Shown here: one piece after another, positions 24,248-32,920 of the stretch
Layout of the letters: the number at the start of each line of letters is the position of its first letter
Position numbering within the stretch: position 1 is the stretch's first letter
DNA from: Winogradskyella sp.
Lineage (GTDB): Bacteria; Bacteroidota; Bacteroidia; Flavobacteriales; Flavobacteriaceae
DNA length: 33,075 nucleotides
Direction: 5' to 3'
NCBI RefSeq assembly: GCF_025210595.1
Contig: NZ_JAOARH010000045.1
Span: 1 to 33,075, forward strand
The notes under the pieces: generated by a model
Told to the model about the DNA's origin: nothing
Database searches by the model: none
Seen by the model: only the letters and a program-made list of their open reading frames with translations
Position numbers and translations under genes: made by a program

Positions 24248-25195
24248 TTGAATAGGTTTAAGACCATCCTAAAAGTTGTTTTACCCTTACTCTTGGGAGT
24301 GGTTTTAGTTTGGTATTCACTATCACAAATTTCTGTTTCAAAATTGGTTCAGTATTTTAAGGATGCTAACTATTTTTGGATATTTCTAGGAGCTGGTTTA
24401 GGTCTATTAAGTCATATTTCTAGAGCTTACAGATGGTTATATATGGCAGAGCCTTTAGGTTATAAGCCTAAATTGCCCAATAGTTTTATGGCTGTGTATT
24501 CAGCATATTTAATTAATCTTACAATTCCTAGGGCAGGTGAGGTTGCAAGAGCTTCGATATTAGCTAATTACGAAGGTGTTCCTTTTGATAAAGGTTTTGG
24601 TACTATTGTGGCTGAACGTGTGGCTGATACTATTATGTTATTAGTAGTTATTGGTGTAGCACTCATTTTAGAATTTGAATTCATTTATGATTTCTTCATA
24701 GAGAAATTTAATCCATCTACTCTAATATTAGCTGTCGTTGTTTTATTAGTTGTGGCTTTGGGTCTGTTTATTTTCATTAAAAGAAGTGCTTCAAAATTTG
24801 CTTTAAAAGTAAGGCGGTTTGTAAGTGGTCTAATAGAAGGAGTGTTGAGTATCTTTAAAATGAAAAAGAAATGGGCTTTTATTTTTCATACATTGTTTAT
24901 TTGGGTTATGTATTTATCTGTGTTTTACACAACCTCAAAAGCTTTGCCAGAGTTAAGTGATATTACCTTAGCTACAGTTTTAATAGGGTTTATTTTAGCA
25001 AGTTTTAGTATAGCCGCAACAAATGGAGGTATTGGCTCATTTCCGGAAGCAATTGTTATTGCATTTGCCTTGTTTAATATGCCAGAAGATCCTAGCAGAG
25101 CTTTTGGTTGGATATTGTGGTCTACACAAACACTAGCAGTTATTATACTAGGAGGTTTATCTTTAATTTACTTACCAATCTACAATAGAAAGTAA
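24248..25195 (+). CDS. YbhN/LPG-synthase-type integral membrane protein
   Basis: 315 residues with about eight hydrophobic segments, beginning at about 8-27 (TILKVVLPLLLGVVLVWYSL), then about 38-60, about 77-97, 120-145, 155-175, 210-230, 240-270 and 285-310. The sequence fits the lysylphosphatidylglycerol synthase transmembrane family (UPF0104, YbhN/AglD-like): 'GLGLLSHISRAYRWLYMAEPLGYKP', 'NLTIPRAGEVARASILANYEGVPFDKGFGTIVAERVADTIMLL' and 'SIAATNGGIGSFPEAIVIAFALF'. These proteins lack the aminoacyl-transferase part of MprF and are thought to act in lipid or lipid-carrier transfer. The start is TTG at 24248, five bases after panD; no ATG occurs before the first membrane segment. It is the third gene of the pan operon. 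Confidence 0.88.
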   Translation: MNRFKTILKVVLPLLLGVVLVWYSLSQISVSKLVQYFKDANYFWIFLGAGLGLLSHISRAYRWLYMAEPLGYKPKLPNSFMAVYSAYLINLTIPRAGEVARASILANYEGVPFDKGFGTIVAERVADTIMLLVVIGVALILEFEFIYDFFIEKFNPSTLILAVVVLLVVALGLFIFIKRSASKFALKVRRFVSGLIEGVLSIFKMKKKWAFIFHTLFIWVMYLSVFYTTSKALPELSDITLATVLIGFILASFSIAATNGGIGSFPEAIVIAFALFNMPEDPSRAFGWILWSTQTLAVIILGGLSLIYLPIYNRK

Positions 25196-25248
25196 GCTAG
25201 TATATAGAAATATTTTTTACCTTGCTTCAACTTTTATTCATCAAGTAT

Positions 25249-26397
25249 ATGAAGCATTTATACATTTCTGTGCTATTATTTTTTTTAGCATTAAATCTTT
25301 ATGCGCAAGCTGACCGTGAGACTATTGATTCTGATAAGCTTAGCGAGGCTCGAGAGTTAAAAATCCAATTACCAAGAAACTATGATCCAAAGGCAGATCG
25401 TGTATATCCTTTGGTTGTTGTTTTAGATGGAGATTATTTATTTGAGCCTGTTGCAGGTAATATTGATTATCAAGCCTATTGGGAAGGTATACCAGATTGT
25501 ATCGTGGTTGGTGTCAATCAAGAAGCTACTAGAGAAGATGATATGTCTTATGATATGGATACTTCGGAATTAAATCCTGAATCTGAAAATTTTTATGCAT
25601 TTTTAAAAGAAGAGCTTTTGCCTTATATAGAGCAAAATTATAAAGTGTCTAGTTTTAGGATGATTGTTGGGCATGAATTGTCAGCTAATTATGTGAATTA
25701 TTTTTTATTAAAAAAGCAATCTTTTTTTAGAGCCTATGTGAGTTTAAGTCCAGATTTAGCTCCTAATATGAAGGATGAATTACCAAAGCATTTATCAGAA
25801 TTGCAAGAAGAAACATTTTATTACATGGCAACTGCAGATACAGATTTTAAATCTTTAAGAGCAACTATTACAGAATGTGATTCAAAACTTAAAACAGTAG
25901 AAAATGCTAAGCTAAAATATGAGTTTAATAATTTTAATGATACTAATCATTATTCTTTAGTGGGTATGGGAATACCTAAAGCTTTAAACAAAATATTTAC
26001 GTTGTATAAGCCAATAACTAGAAAAGAATACAAAGAAAAAGTATTGACTTACGAAGGGTCTCCTTACGATTATCTCATAAAAAAATATGAAGATATTGCC
26101 TATTTCTATGGTTTTGAAAAAAAGGTGATTGAAAATGATATTAGAGCTATTGCAGCGGCAGCTAAAAAAAGAGATGATATAGGTGCTTTAGGTCAATTAG
26201 CAGATTTGGTTAAAGTAGAGTTTCCTAAATCGATGATGAAAAGCTATTATATGGGTATATATCATGAAAAAGCAGGTGATCTAAAAAAAGCATTATTATC
26301 TTATAAATCAGGTTTAATGTTAGAGCCTTCTCAGTATGTAGATAAAGAGCTTATCTTAGATAAGATGTATCAAGTTCAAAATGCTTTAAAGAATTAA
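25249..26397 (+). CDS. Esterase-D-like alpha/beta-hydrolase-fold protein with Glu at the nucleophile position, first paralogue
   Basis: 382 residues from the ATG at 25249, which gives a clean signal peptide (MKHLYISVLLFFLALNLYAQ); a TTG at 25222 would only add nine residues. The periplasmic or exported part follows the esterase-D family: 'ARELKIQLPRNYDPKADRVYPLVVVLDGDYLF', 'IPDCIVVGVNQEATREDD', 'FYAFLKEELLPYIEQNY', 'FRMIVGHELSANYVNYFLLKKQSFFRAYVSLSPDL'. The nucleophile elbow G-H-S-M/L-G-G reads G-H-E-L-S-A, so the serine is E143. The histidine (H234 in 'DTNHYSL') and a following acid in 'ATADTDF' remain. The C-terminus (about 325-382) has a TPR-like helix pair ('YYMGIYHEKAGDLKKALLSYKSGLMLEP'). 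Function unknown; see the second copy. It is 53 bases after the YbhN gene and 4 bases before the paralogue. Confidence 0.85.
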   Translation: MKHLYISVLLFFLALNLYAQADRETIDSDKLSEARELKIQLPRNYDPKADRVYPLVVVLDGDYLFEPVAGNIDYQAYWEGIPDCIVVGVNQEATREDDMSYDMDTSELNPESENFYAFLKEELLPYIEQNYKVSSFRMIVGHELSANYVNYFLLKKQSFFRAYVSLSPDLAPNMKDELPKHLSELQEETFYYMATADTDFKSLRATITECDSKLKTVENAKLKYEFNNFNDTNHYSLVGMGIPKALNKIFTLYKPITRKEYKEKVLTYEGSPYDYLIKKYEDIAYFYGFEKKVIENDIRAIAAAAKKRDDIGALGQLADLVKVEFPKSMMKSYYMGIYHEKAGDLKKALLSYKSGLMLEPSQYVDKELILDKMYQVQNALKN

Positions 26398-26401
26398 ACT
26401 A

Positions 26402-27760
26402 ATGAAACTAACATTAAAACGCATGAAAAAGATTGCTTTTATAATCCTTCTTTGTATTGTACATAAAACGTTTTTTGCTCAAATTAGTTATGATGAAATT
26501 TTATCATCGCAACTAAATACAACACGTCAATTAAAAATAAAGTTACCAAAGGATTACGATGAGTATTCAGAGGTAAGATACCCATTAATTATTGTTTTTG
26601 ATGGTGATTATTTGTTTGAGCCAATTGCTGGCCAGGTTGATTTTCAAACTTACTTCGATGATATGCCTAGCTCTATAATTGTAGGAATAGTGCAAGGAAA
26701 CGAAAGACGATACGATGGGTATTGCGATGAGGTTACGGGTTTGCCTAAAGAATCTGGTATTCGTTTCCATAATTTTGTAGCCACTGAGCTCATTCCGTAT
26801 TTAGATAATAAGTATAATACAAGCGAGTTTACAGTAGCCGTTGGCCATGATCTTATGGGTAATTTTATCAATTCATATTTATTTAAAGAGAACCCTCTTT
26901 TTAATGCCTATGTATGTATTAGTCCAGATTTATCAGGTACTGTGAGAGATTATTTAGCGCAGCGTTTAGAGATGAATAGTGGTGAGATTTTTTATTATAT
27001 GGCAACATCAGATAAAGATTTACCATATATAAGAGAAGCGGTTTTAAATGTTAATGCAAAAATTTCCGAGGTTAATAATCAAAACCTTACTTATTATTTT
27101 GATGAGTTTAAAAACGAAACCCATTACACGCTTGTAACAAGTGCTATCGCAAGGTCTTTCGATAAGATTTTTGAATTATATAAACCACTTCGCGAAAAAG
27201 AATTAGAAGAAAAAGTGCTGCCATACGAGCATTCTTTAGATAAGTATTTAATAGAACGTTATGAAAGAATTGAAGATTTATTCGGAATAAAAAAACCAAT
27301 TCCAGAAGAAGAATTTGAAAAAATGGCTAAGATAGCAGACGAACGTGGTGATGTGGAGTCTTACAAAGGTTTAGCAAGTTTAGCAAAAAAGGAAGATCCT
27401 AATGCTATGTTAGGCTTGTATTATTCTGGAGTATATGCAGCTAAAAACGACAATAAAACTCGTGCTCTTAAATATTTTGAAGAAGCTTTGCAGCTAAATG
27501 AAGGTGAAATAATTACAGCAGACCTTATTGTAGAAAAAATGGAAAATTTAGCAGCTATGGTTGCAGAAGAAGAAGCTAAAGTGGAAGAAGAAAAAGCGCA
27601 AAAACGAGCAGAGAAAGAAGCTGAGAAGGAAGCAAAGCGAATAGAGAAAGAACAAGAAAAGGCTGAAAAAGAAAAAGAAAGAATAGAAAAAGAAGCCGAA
27701 AAACAAAAAGCAAAAGAAGCTAAAGAAGAGAAAGAGGAAACGGAGAATGAAAATGACTAA
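26402..27760 (+). CDS. Esterase-D-like alpha/beta-hydrolase-fold protein with Asp at the nucleophile position, second paralogue
   Basis: 452 residues. It is homologous to the preceding gene over the whole hydrolase part ('RQLKIKLPKDYDEYSEVRYPLIIVFDGDYLFEP', 'SSIIVGIVQGNERR', 'FTVAVGHDLMGNFINSYLFKENPLFNAYVCISPDLSG'). The nucleophile elbow reads G-H-D-L-M-G with D150, not serine; H241 in 'NETHYTL' is kept. After a TPR-like part ('GLYYSGVYAAKNDNKTRALKYFEEALQL', about 345-372), the last 65 residues are an extremely Lys/Glu-rich stretch (AEEEAKVEEEKAQKRAEKEAEKEA and so on) that is predicted to be a single helix or coiled coil. The signal peptide is 'MKLTLKRMKKIAFIILLCIVHKTFFAQ'; an internal ATG at 26423 gives a shorter one. 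It differs from the first copy in this tail. Whether it is an active Asp-nucleophile hydrolase or a pseudoenzyme cannot be told from sequence. Confidence 0.85.
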   Translation: MKLTLKRMKKIAFIILLCIVHKTFFAQISYDEILSSQLNTTRQLKIKLPKDYDEYSEVRYPLIIVFDGDYLFEPIAGQVDFQTYFDDMPSSIIVGIVQGNERRYDGYCDEVTGLPKESGIRFHNFVATELIPYLDNKYNTSEFTVAVGHDLMGNFINSYLFKENPLFNAYVCISPDLSGTVRDYLAQRLEMNSGEIFYYMATSDKDLPYIREAVLNVNAKISEVNNQNLTYYFDEFKNETHYTLVTSAIARSFDKIFELYKPLREKELEEKVLPYEHSLDKYLIERYERIEDLFGIKKPIPEEEFEKMAKIADERGDVESYKGLASLAKKEDPNAMLGLYYSGVYAAKNDNKTRALKYFEEALQLNEGEIITADLIVEKMENLAAMVAEEEAKVEEEKAQKRAEKEAEKEAKRIEKEQEKAEKEKERIEKEAEKQKAKEAKEEKEETENEND

Positions 27761-27769
27761 AAGCTAACA

Positions 27770-29128
27770 ATGGCTAAAGTAAAAACAACTTTTTATTGTC
27801 AAAATTGTGGTAGTCAATTTGCTAAATGGCAAGGACAATGCACATCTTGTAAGCAATGGAATACTATTAACGAAGAGGTTATTCAAAAACCAGAAAAAAA
27901 CGATTGGAAACCTTCAGATTCTTCTGTAAAACGTGTGTCAAAGCCGTTAAAAATTAATGAAATAGACTCGTCTCAAGAAGCAAGGTTAAATATGCAAGAT
28001 GCAGAATTTAACAGAGTTCTTGGCGGTGGAATGGTGCAAGGATCATTAACGCTTTTGGGTGGTGAGCCAGGTATTGGTAAGAGTACGCTTTTACTTCAAA
28101 TAGCATTACGATTAAATTATAAAACACTTTATGTCTCTGGTGAGGAAAGTCAGAAACAGATAAAAATGCGAGCAGAGCGCATAAATCCTAATAGTAATAA
28201 TTGTTATATCCTCACTGAAACCAAGACACAGAACATATTTAAGCAAATAGATACGCTTCAACCAGAAATTGTAATTATAGATTCTATTCAAACATTACAT
28301 AGCGATTATATAGAATCTTCAGCAGGTAGCATATCTCAAATAAAAGAATGCACTACAGAGCTTATAAAGTTTGCTAAGGAAACTGCTACACCTGTATTAT
28401 TAATTGGTCATATAACAAAAGATGGTCACATAGCAGGACCGAAAATTTTAGAACACATGGTGGATACGGTTTTGCAGTTTGAAGGAGATCGTAATCATAT
28501 TTTTAGAATTCTTAGAGCACATAAAAATCGTTTTGGTTCCACAAACGAATTAGGAATTTACGAAATGCAAGGTTCTGGTTTAAGAGAGGTTACAAATCCT
28601 TCAGAGATTTTAATTTCTGAAAAAGATGGTGAGCTTTCAGGTAATGCAATAGCAGCAACACTCGAAGGTTTAAGACCTCTTATGATTGAGGTGCAAGCTT
28701 TGGTAAGTACAGCTGTTTATGGAACACCTCAGCGCTCAGCAACAGGTTTTAATGCAAAACGGTTAAATATGCTGTTGGCTGTTTTAGAAAAACGAGCAGG
28801 TTTTAGACTGGGAGCTAAAGATGTCTTTTTAAATATTACAGGAGGTATTACTGTAGATGATCCTGCTATAGATCTTGCTGTTGTAGCTTCAATATTATCT
28901 TCAAATGACGATGTAGCTCTATCTGGTGATTATTGCTTTGCTGCAGAAGTGGGATTATCTGGAGAGATAAGACCTGTGCAGCGTGTTGAGCAACGCATTT
29001 TAGAAGCAGAAAAACTTGGCTTTTCAACAATTTTTGTATCAAAATACAATAAAATAAGCTTAAAGAATACTACAATAAAGATTCAATTGATTTCAAAAAT
29101 TGAAGATTTGGTTGGCTTAATAGTTTGA
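27770..29128 (+). CDS. radA: DNA repair protein RadA (Sms)
   Basis: 452 residues. It is a RecA-like ATPase that helps branch migration and processing of recombination intermediates in DNA repair. Domains in order: a C4 zinc finger (C10, C13, C24, C27 in 'YCQNCGSQFAKWQGQCTSC'); the RecA-type ATPase with Walker A 'GGEPGIGKST' (K104, S105), 'TLYVSGEES' and Walker B 'IVIIDSIQTLHSD'; the RadA-specific KNRFG motif (K252-G256 in 'HKNRFGSTNELGIYEM'); and a C-terminal Lon-protease-like domain without the catalytic serine ('LDLAVVASILSSNDD', 'CFAAEVGLSGEIRPV'). Length is as usual. It follows the second esterase-fold gene by 10 bases and the next gene begins right after its stop. Confidence 0.97.
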   Translation: MAKVKTTFYCQNCGSQFAKWQGQCTSCKQWNTINEEVIQKPEKNDWKPSDSSVKRVSKPLKINEIDSSQEARLNMQDAEFNRVLGGGMVQGSLTLLGGEPGIGKSTLLLQIALRLNYKTLYVSGEESQKQIKMRAERINPNSNNCYILTETKTQNIFKQIDTLQPEIVIIDSIQTLHSDYIESSAGSISQIKECTTELIKFAKETATPVLLIGHITKDGHIAGPKILEHMVDTVLQFEGDRNHIFRILRAHKNRFGSTNELGIYEMQGSGLREVTNPSEILISEKDGELSGNAIAATLEGLRPLMIEVQALVSTAVYGTPQRSATGFNAKRLNMLLAVLEKRAGFRLGAKDVFLNITGGITVDDPAIDLAVVASILSSNDDVALSGDYCFAAEVGLSGEIRPVQRVEQRILEAEKLGFSTIFVSKYNKISLKNTTIKIQLISKIEDLVGLIV

Positions 29129-29129
29129 T

Positions 29130-29432
29130 ATGAAGGTTGTTGAAATAAATTTAAAAGATATTAGTTCTTGGAGTGATTTTCATGATGTTTTTGAAAAGCG
29201 TTTTAATTTTCCAGACTATTACGGACGTAATTTAGATGCTTGGATTGATTGTATGGATGATGTGCTATCTAAATCAGAGGATATGTTGCTGTTAGATTTT
29301 GGAGAATGTTATGATTTAAAGAAACGTATTCCTGGAATTACCAATCGTATTTTAGAGTGTTGCGCTTTTTTAAATTTTAGATTTATAGATGCTAAAAGGC
29401 AGCCAAAGTTGATGGTCTCTATGTTTGCATAG
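29130..29432 (+). CDS. Barstar-like protein
   Basis: 100 residues with the barstar fold. The hallmark stretch is 'SWSDFHDVFEKRFNFPDYYGRNLDAWIDCMDD' (helix with F-x-x-x-L/F...F-P-x-Y-Y-G-x-N-x-D-A), followed by 'LLLDFGECYDLKKRIPGITNRILECCAFLNFRFIDA', the second helix pair and central strand. Barstar inhibits the ribonuclease barnase by binding its active site. No barnase-type or other toxin gene lies nearby, and the start codon is only two bases after the radA stop, so it is carried in the radA transcript. It may protect against a toxin from competitors or act in another way. The C-terminus is short and the start is the only ATG in reach. Confidence 0.82.
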   Translation: MKVVEINLKDISSWSDFHDVFEKRFNFPDYYGRNLDAWIDCMDDVLSKSEDMLLLDFGECYDLKKRIPGITNRILECCAFLNFRFIDAKRQPKLMVSMFA

Positions 29433-29512
29433 AAAACCACTGTTTTTCATGCGATTTGGCAGCTTTTTATTCAAAATTCCTTAATTTCGCGTTCTTTAAT
29501 AAATGATTAGAA

Positions 29513-32500
29513 ATGAGTGCGAGATTTCCTGAGTATAAAGGACTTAACTTGTCAAAAGTTGCTGAAGAGATAAGTAACTATTGGGAAGCCAATAATATCT
29601 TCCAAAAAAGTGTAACAACAAGAGAGGGGAAAGAACCATATGTGTTTTTTGAAGGACCACCTTCAGCTAATGGATTGCCTGGTGTACACCATGTTTTAGC
29701 ACGTGCTATAAAAGATATTTTTCCACGTTATAAAACCATGAAAGGTTTTCAGGTAAAGCGTAAAGCAGGTTGGGATACACATGGATTACCAGTAGAGCTT
29801 GGTGTAGAGAAAGAACTTGGTATTACCAAAGAAGATATTGGTACTAAAATTACTGTAGAAGAATATAACGAAGCTTGTAAAAAAGCGGTAATGCGTTATA
29901 CAGATATTTGGAATGATCTTACACAAAAAATGGGTTATTGGGTAGATATGGATGATCCATATATAACTTATAAACCTAAATACATGGAGAGTGTTTGGTG
30001 GTTGCTTAAGCAGATCTATGATAAGAATTTGCTTTATAAAGGTTATACCATTCAACCATATTCGCCAAAAGCAGGTACTGGATTGAGCTCGCATGAGCTT
30101 AACCAACCAGGAACATATCAAGATGTAACAGATACAACTGTTGTTGCACAGTTTAAGGCTATACAAGAAACATTACCAGAATTTCTTCAAAACGAAGATG
30201 ATATTCATTTTCTAGCTTGGACTACGACACCTTGGACCTTGCCTAGTAATACAGCATTAACTGTTGGTTCAAAAATAGATTATGTGCTTGTTGAAACGTA
30301 CAATCAGTATACCTTCAAGCCAATGAAGGTAATTTTGGCTAAGAACTTAATTGGCAAACAGTTTAGCGGAAAGTATGCTCAAGTTGAAACTCAACCAGAA
30401 TTATTAGAGTTCAAAGAAGGAGATAAAAAAATTCCTTTTTGTGTAATTAAAGAATTTAAAGGAAAAGATTTAGTTGGTATTAAATACGAGCAGTTATTAG
30501 ATTATACATTACCAAATGATAATGCTGAAAATGCATTTAGAGTTATTTCAGGAGATTTTGTAACGACAGAAGATGGTACAGGTATAGTACATACAGCACC
30601 AACTTTTGGTGCAGATGATGCTTTGGTGGCTAAACAAGCTAAACCAGAAGTACCACCAATGTTGGTGAAAGATGAGAATGGTAATTTAGTGCCACTTGTA
30701 GATTTACAAGGACGCTTTAGACCAGAAATGGGAGAATTTGCAGGTAAATACGTTAAAAACGAATATTACGAAGATGGTGAAGCGCCAGACAAGTCTGTTG
30801 ATGTCGAAATTGCCATTAAATTAAAAATAGAAAACAAAGCCTTTAAGGTAGAAAAATATAAGCATAGCTACCCAAATTGTTGGAGAACAGATAAGCCAAT
30901 CCTTTATTATCCATTAGATTCTTGGTTTATAAAAGTAACTGATATAAAAGGGAGAATGCATGAGTTAAATACCACAATAAACTGGAAACCAAAATCTACT
31001 GGAGAAGGTCGTTTTGGTAATTGGTTGGCTAATGCAAATGATTGGAATTTATCACGTTCACGTTTTTGGGGAATTCCTTTACCAATATGGAGAACAGAAG
31101 ATGGTAAAGAACAAAAGTGTATTGGTTCAGTGGAAGAATTAAAAAGTGAAATGCAACTTGCCGTTGAAGCAGGTATGATGACATCAGATATTTTCAATGA
31201 TTTTGAAGTTGGAAACATGTCTGAGGAAAACTATGATAAAATAGATCTTCATAAAAACGTAGTTGATAAGATTGTATTAGTTTCAGATTCTGGGCAACCT
31301 ATGAAACGCGAAAGCGATCTTATTGATGTATGGTTCGATTCTGGTTCTATGCCTTATGCACAATGGCATTATCCTTTTGAAAACAAAGAATTAATAGATG
31401 ATAATAAATCGTATCCAGCAGATTTTATTGCAGAAGGTGTAGATCAAACACGTGGTTGGTTTTATACATTACATGCTATTGGTACAATGGTCTTTGATTC
31501 TGTAGCCTATAAAAATGTAGTGTCTAATGGCTTGGTGTTAGATAAAAACGGACAAAAAATGTCTAAGCGTTTAGGCAATGCCGTAGATCCTTTTGAAACT
31601 TTGGCTAATCATGGTGCTGATGCCACACGCTGGTATATGATTAGTAATGCAAATCCTTGGGACAACCTTAAGTTTGATATTGAAGGAGTAGAAGAGGTGA
31701 AACGTAAATTCTTCGGGACGTTATATAACACATATTCATTCTTTAGTTTATACACCAATTTAGACGGTTTTAGTTATTCTGAAGATGATATTCCTTTAAG
31801 TGAGAGACCAGAATTAGACCGATGGATTCTTTCAGAATTAAACACCTTAATTAAGAAGGTAGACGAATATTATGCAGAATATGAGCCTACAAAAGCTGCA
31901 AGAGCAATTTCAGACTTTACGCAAGATTATCTAAGTAACTGGTACGTACGTTTAAGTAGAAGACGTTTCTGGAAAGGCGATTACCAAACCGATAAAATTT
32001 CAGCATACCAAACACTTTACACATGTATGGTAACTATTGCAAAACTTGGTGCTCCAATTGCGCCATTCTTTATGGATCGTTTGTATTTAGATCTTAATGC
32101 GGTAACGCAAAAAGAAGGTTTTGAAAGTGTACATTTAGCTGAGTTTCCAATAGCTGATGAATCTGTAATAGACAAGGTGCTAGAACGTAAAATGGAAAAT
32201 GCCCAAACAATATCTTCATTGGTTTTATCGTTGAGAGCTAAAGAGAAGATAAAGGTGCGTCAACCATTACAAAAAATTATGATACCTGTTGATAGTCAGC
32301 AACAAAAAGATGAAATAAAAGCAGTTTCAGATTTAATAAAGCACGAAGTTAATATTAAAGATATTGAACTTTTAGAGGACGCTTCAGATATTTTAGTGAA
32401 GCAAATTAAGCCTAATTTTAAGGTTCTTGGGCCTCGTTTTGGAAAAGATATGAAGCTTGTAGCTGGTGCTATAAATGGTTTTTCAGCAGAGGATATTAAA

Positions 32501-32917
32501 AAAATTGAGCAAAATGGAAATTTAGATGTTGAGATTAATGGAAAAAACATTAATTTAGGACTTGATGATGTAGAGATTACCTCTCAAGATATTGAAGGTT
32601 GGCTAGTTGCAAACGAAGGTGCGTTAACCGTAGCCTTAGATGTAACAATAACAGAAGAATTACGTAAGGAAGGTATTGCACGTGAGCTCGTAAACCGAAT
32701 TCAAAATTTACGTAAAGATTCAGGATTTGAAGTTACCGATCGTATAGATGTGCAACTTCAAAACGATGTGCAAGTTTCAGCAGCTATAGCTTCTAACGAA
32801 GCTTATATAAAATCTGAAACGTTAACTGAAAATTTAAAAATATTAGATAATTTAAAAGATGGTATAGAAATTGCTTTTGATGAAGTAAGTACCAAATTAT
32901 TTATACAAAAACATTAA
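29513..32917 (+). CDS. ileS: Isoleucyl-tRNA synthetase, IleRS2 type
   Basis: 1134 residues. It charges tRNA-Ile with isoleucine in the cytoplasm and edits valine. Class I signature motifs: the HIGH-equivalent 'PSANGLPGVHHVLAR' (L55-H60) and 'GQKMSKRLGNAVDP' with K682-M-S-K. The editing domain (about 200-420) contains 'WTTTPWTLPSNTALTV'. 'VWFDSGSMPYAQWHYPFEN' and 'DFIAEGVDQTRGWFYTLHAIGTMVFD' are typical of the second bacterial/eukaryotic form, IleRS2, in which the HIGH loop reads GLPGxHH. This group lacks the C-terminal zinc-binding domain of the E. coli type, and none is seen here. Length is larger than E. coli IleS (939). A DksA/TraR-type gene follows after 3 bases, as is common in Bacteroidota. 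The upstream 29433-29512 spacer contains only a weak promoter-like TTTG/TAATTTCG pair. Confidence 0.98.
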   Translation: MSARFPEYKGLNLSKVAEEISNYWEANNIFQKSVTTREGKEPYVFFEGPPSANGLPGVHHVLARAIKDIFPRYKTMKGFQVKRKAGWDTHGLPVELGVEKELGITKEDIGTKITVEEYNEACKKAVMRYTDIWNDLTQKMGYWVDMDDPYITYKPKYMESVWWLLKQIYDKNLLYKGYTIQPYSPKAGTGLSSHELNQPGTYQDVTDTTVVAQFKAIQETLPEFLQNEDDIHFLAWTTTPWTLPSNTALTVGSKIDYVLVETYNQYTFKPMKVILAKNLIGKQFSGKYAQVETQPELLEFKEGDKKIPFCVIKEFKGKDLVGIKYEQLLDYTLPNDNAENAFRVISGDFVTTEDGTGIVHTAPTFGADDALVAKQAKPEVPPMLVKDENGNLVPLVDLQGRFRPEMGEFAGKYVKNEYYEDGEAPDKSVDVEIAIKLKIENKAFKVEKYKHSYPNCWRTDKPILYYPLDSWFIKVTDIKGRMHELNTTINWKPKSTGEGRFGNWLANANDWNLSRSRFWGIPLPIWRTEDGKEQKCIGSVEELKSEMQLAVEAGMMTSDIFNDFEVGNMSEENYDKIDLHKNVVDKIVLVSDSGQPMKRESDLIDVWFDSGSMPYAQWHYPFENKELIDDNKSYPADFIAEGVDQTRGWFYTLHAIGTMVFDSVAYKNVVSNGLVLDKNGQKMSKRLGNAVDPFETLANHGADATRWYMISNANPWDNLKFDIEGVEEVKRKFFGTLYNTYSFFSLYTNLDGFSYSEDDIPLSERPELDRWILSELNTLIKKVDEYYAEYEPTKAARAISDFTQDYLSNWYVRLSRRRFWKGDYQTDKISAYQTLYTCMVTIAKLGAPIAPFFMDRLYLDLNAVTQKEGFESVHLAEFPIADESVIDKVLERKMENAQTISSLVLSLRAKEKIKVRQPLQKIMIPVDSQQQKDEIKAVSDLIKHEVNIKDIELLEDASDILVKQIKPNFKVLGPRFGKDMKLVAGAINGFSAEDIKKIEQNGNLDVEINGKNINLGLDDVEITSQDIEGWLVANEGALTVALDVTITEELRKEGIARELVNRIQNLRKDSGFEVTDRIDVQLQNDVQVSAAIASNEAYIKSETLTENLKILDNLKDGIEIAFDEVSTKLFIQKH

Positions 32918-32920
32918 ACT

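Noticed and set aside
25249..27760. Tandem esterase-fold genes as ordinary siderophore esterases
   Set aside because: Catalytic serine is replaced in both and no siderophore uptake gene is adjacent.
29130..29432. A complete toxin-antitoxin or contact-toxin immunity locus
   Set aside because: Only the barstar-like inhibitor is present; both neighbours are housekeeping genes.
29786..30166. Minus-strand open frame of 126 codons opposite ileS
   Set aside because: Cysteine- and isoleucine-rich artefact of the codon use of ileS on the other strand.
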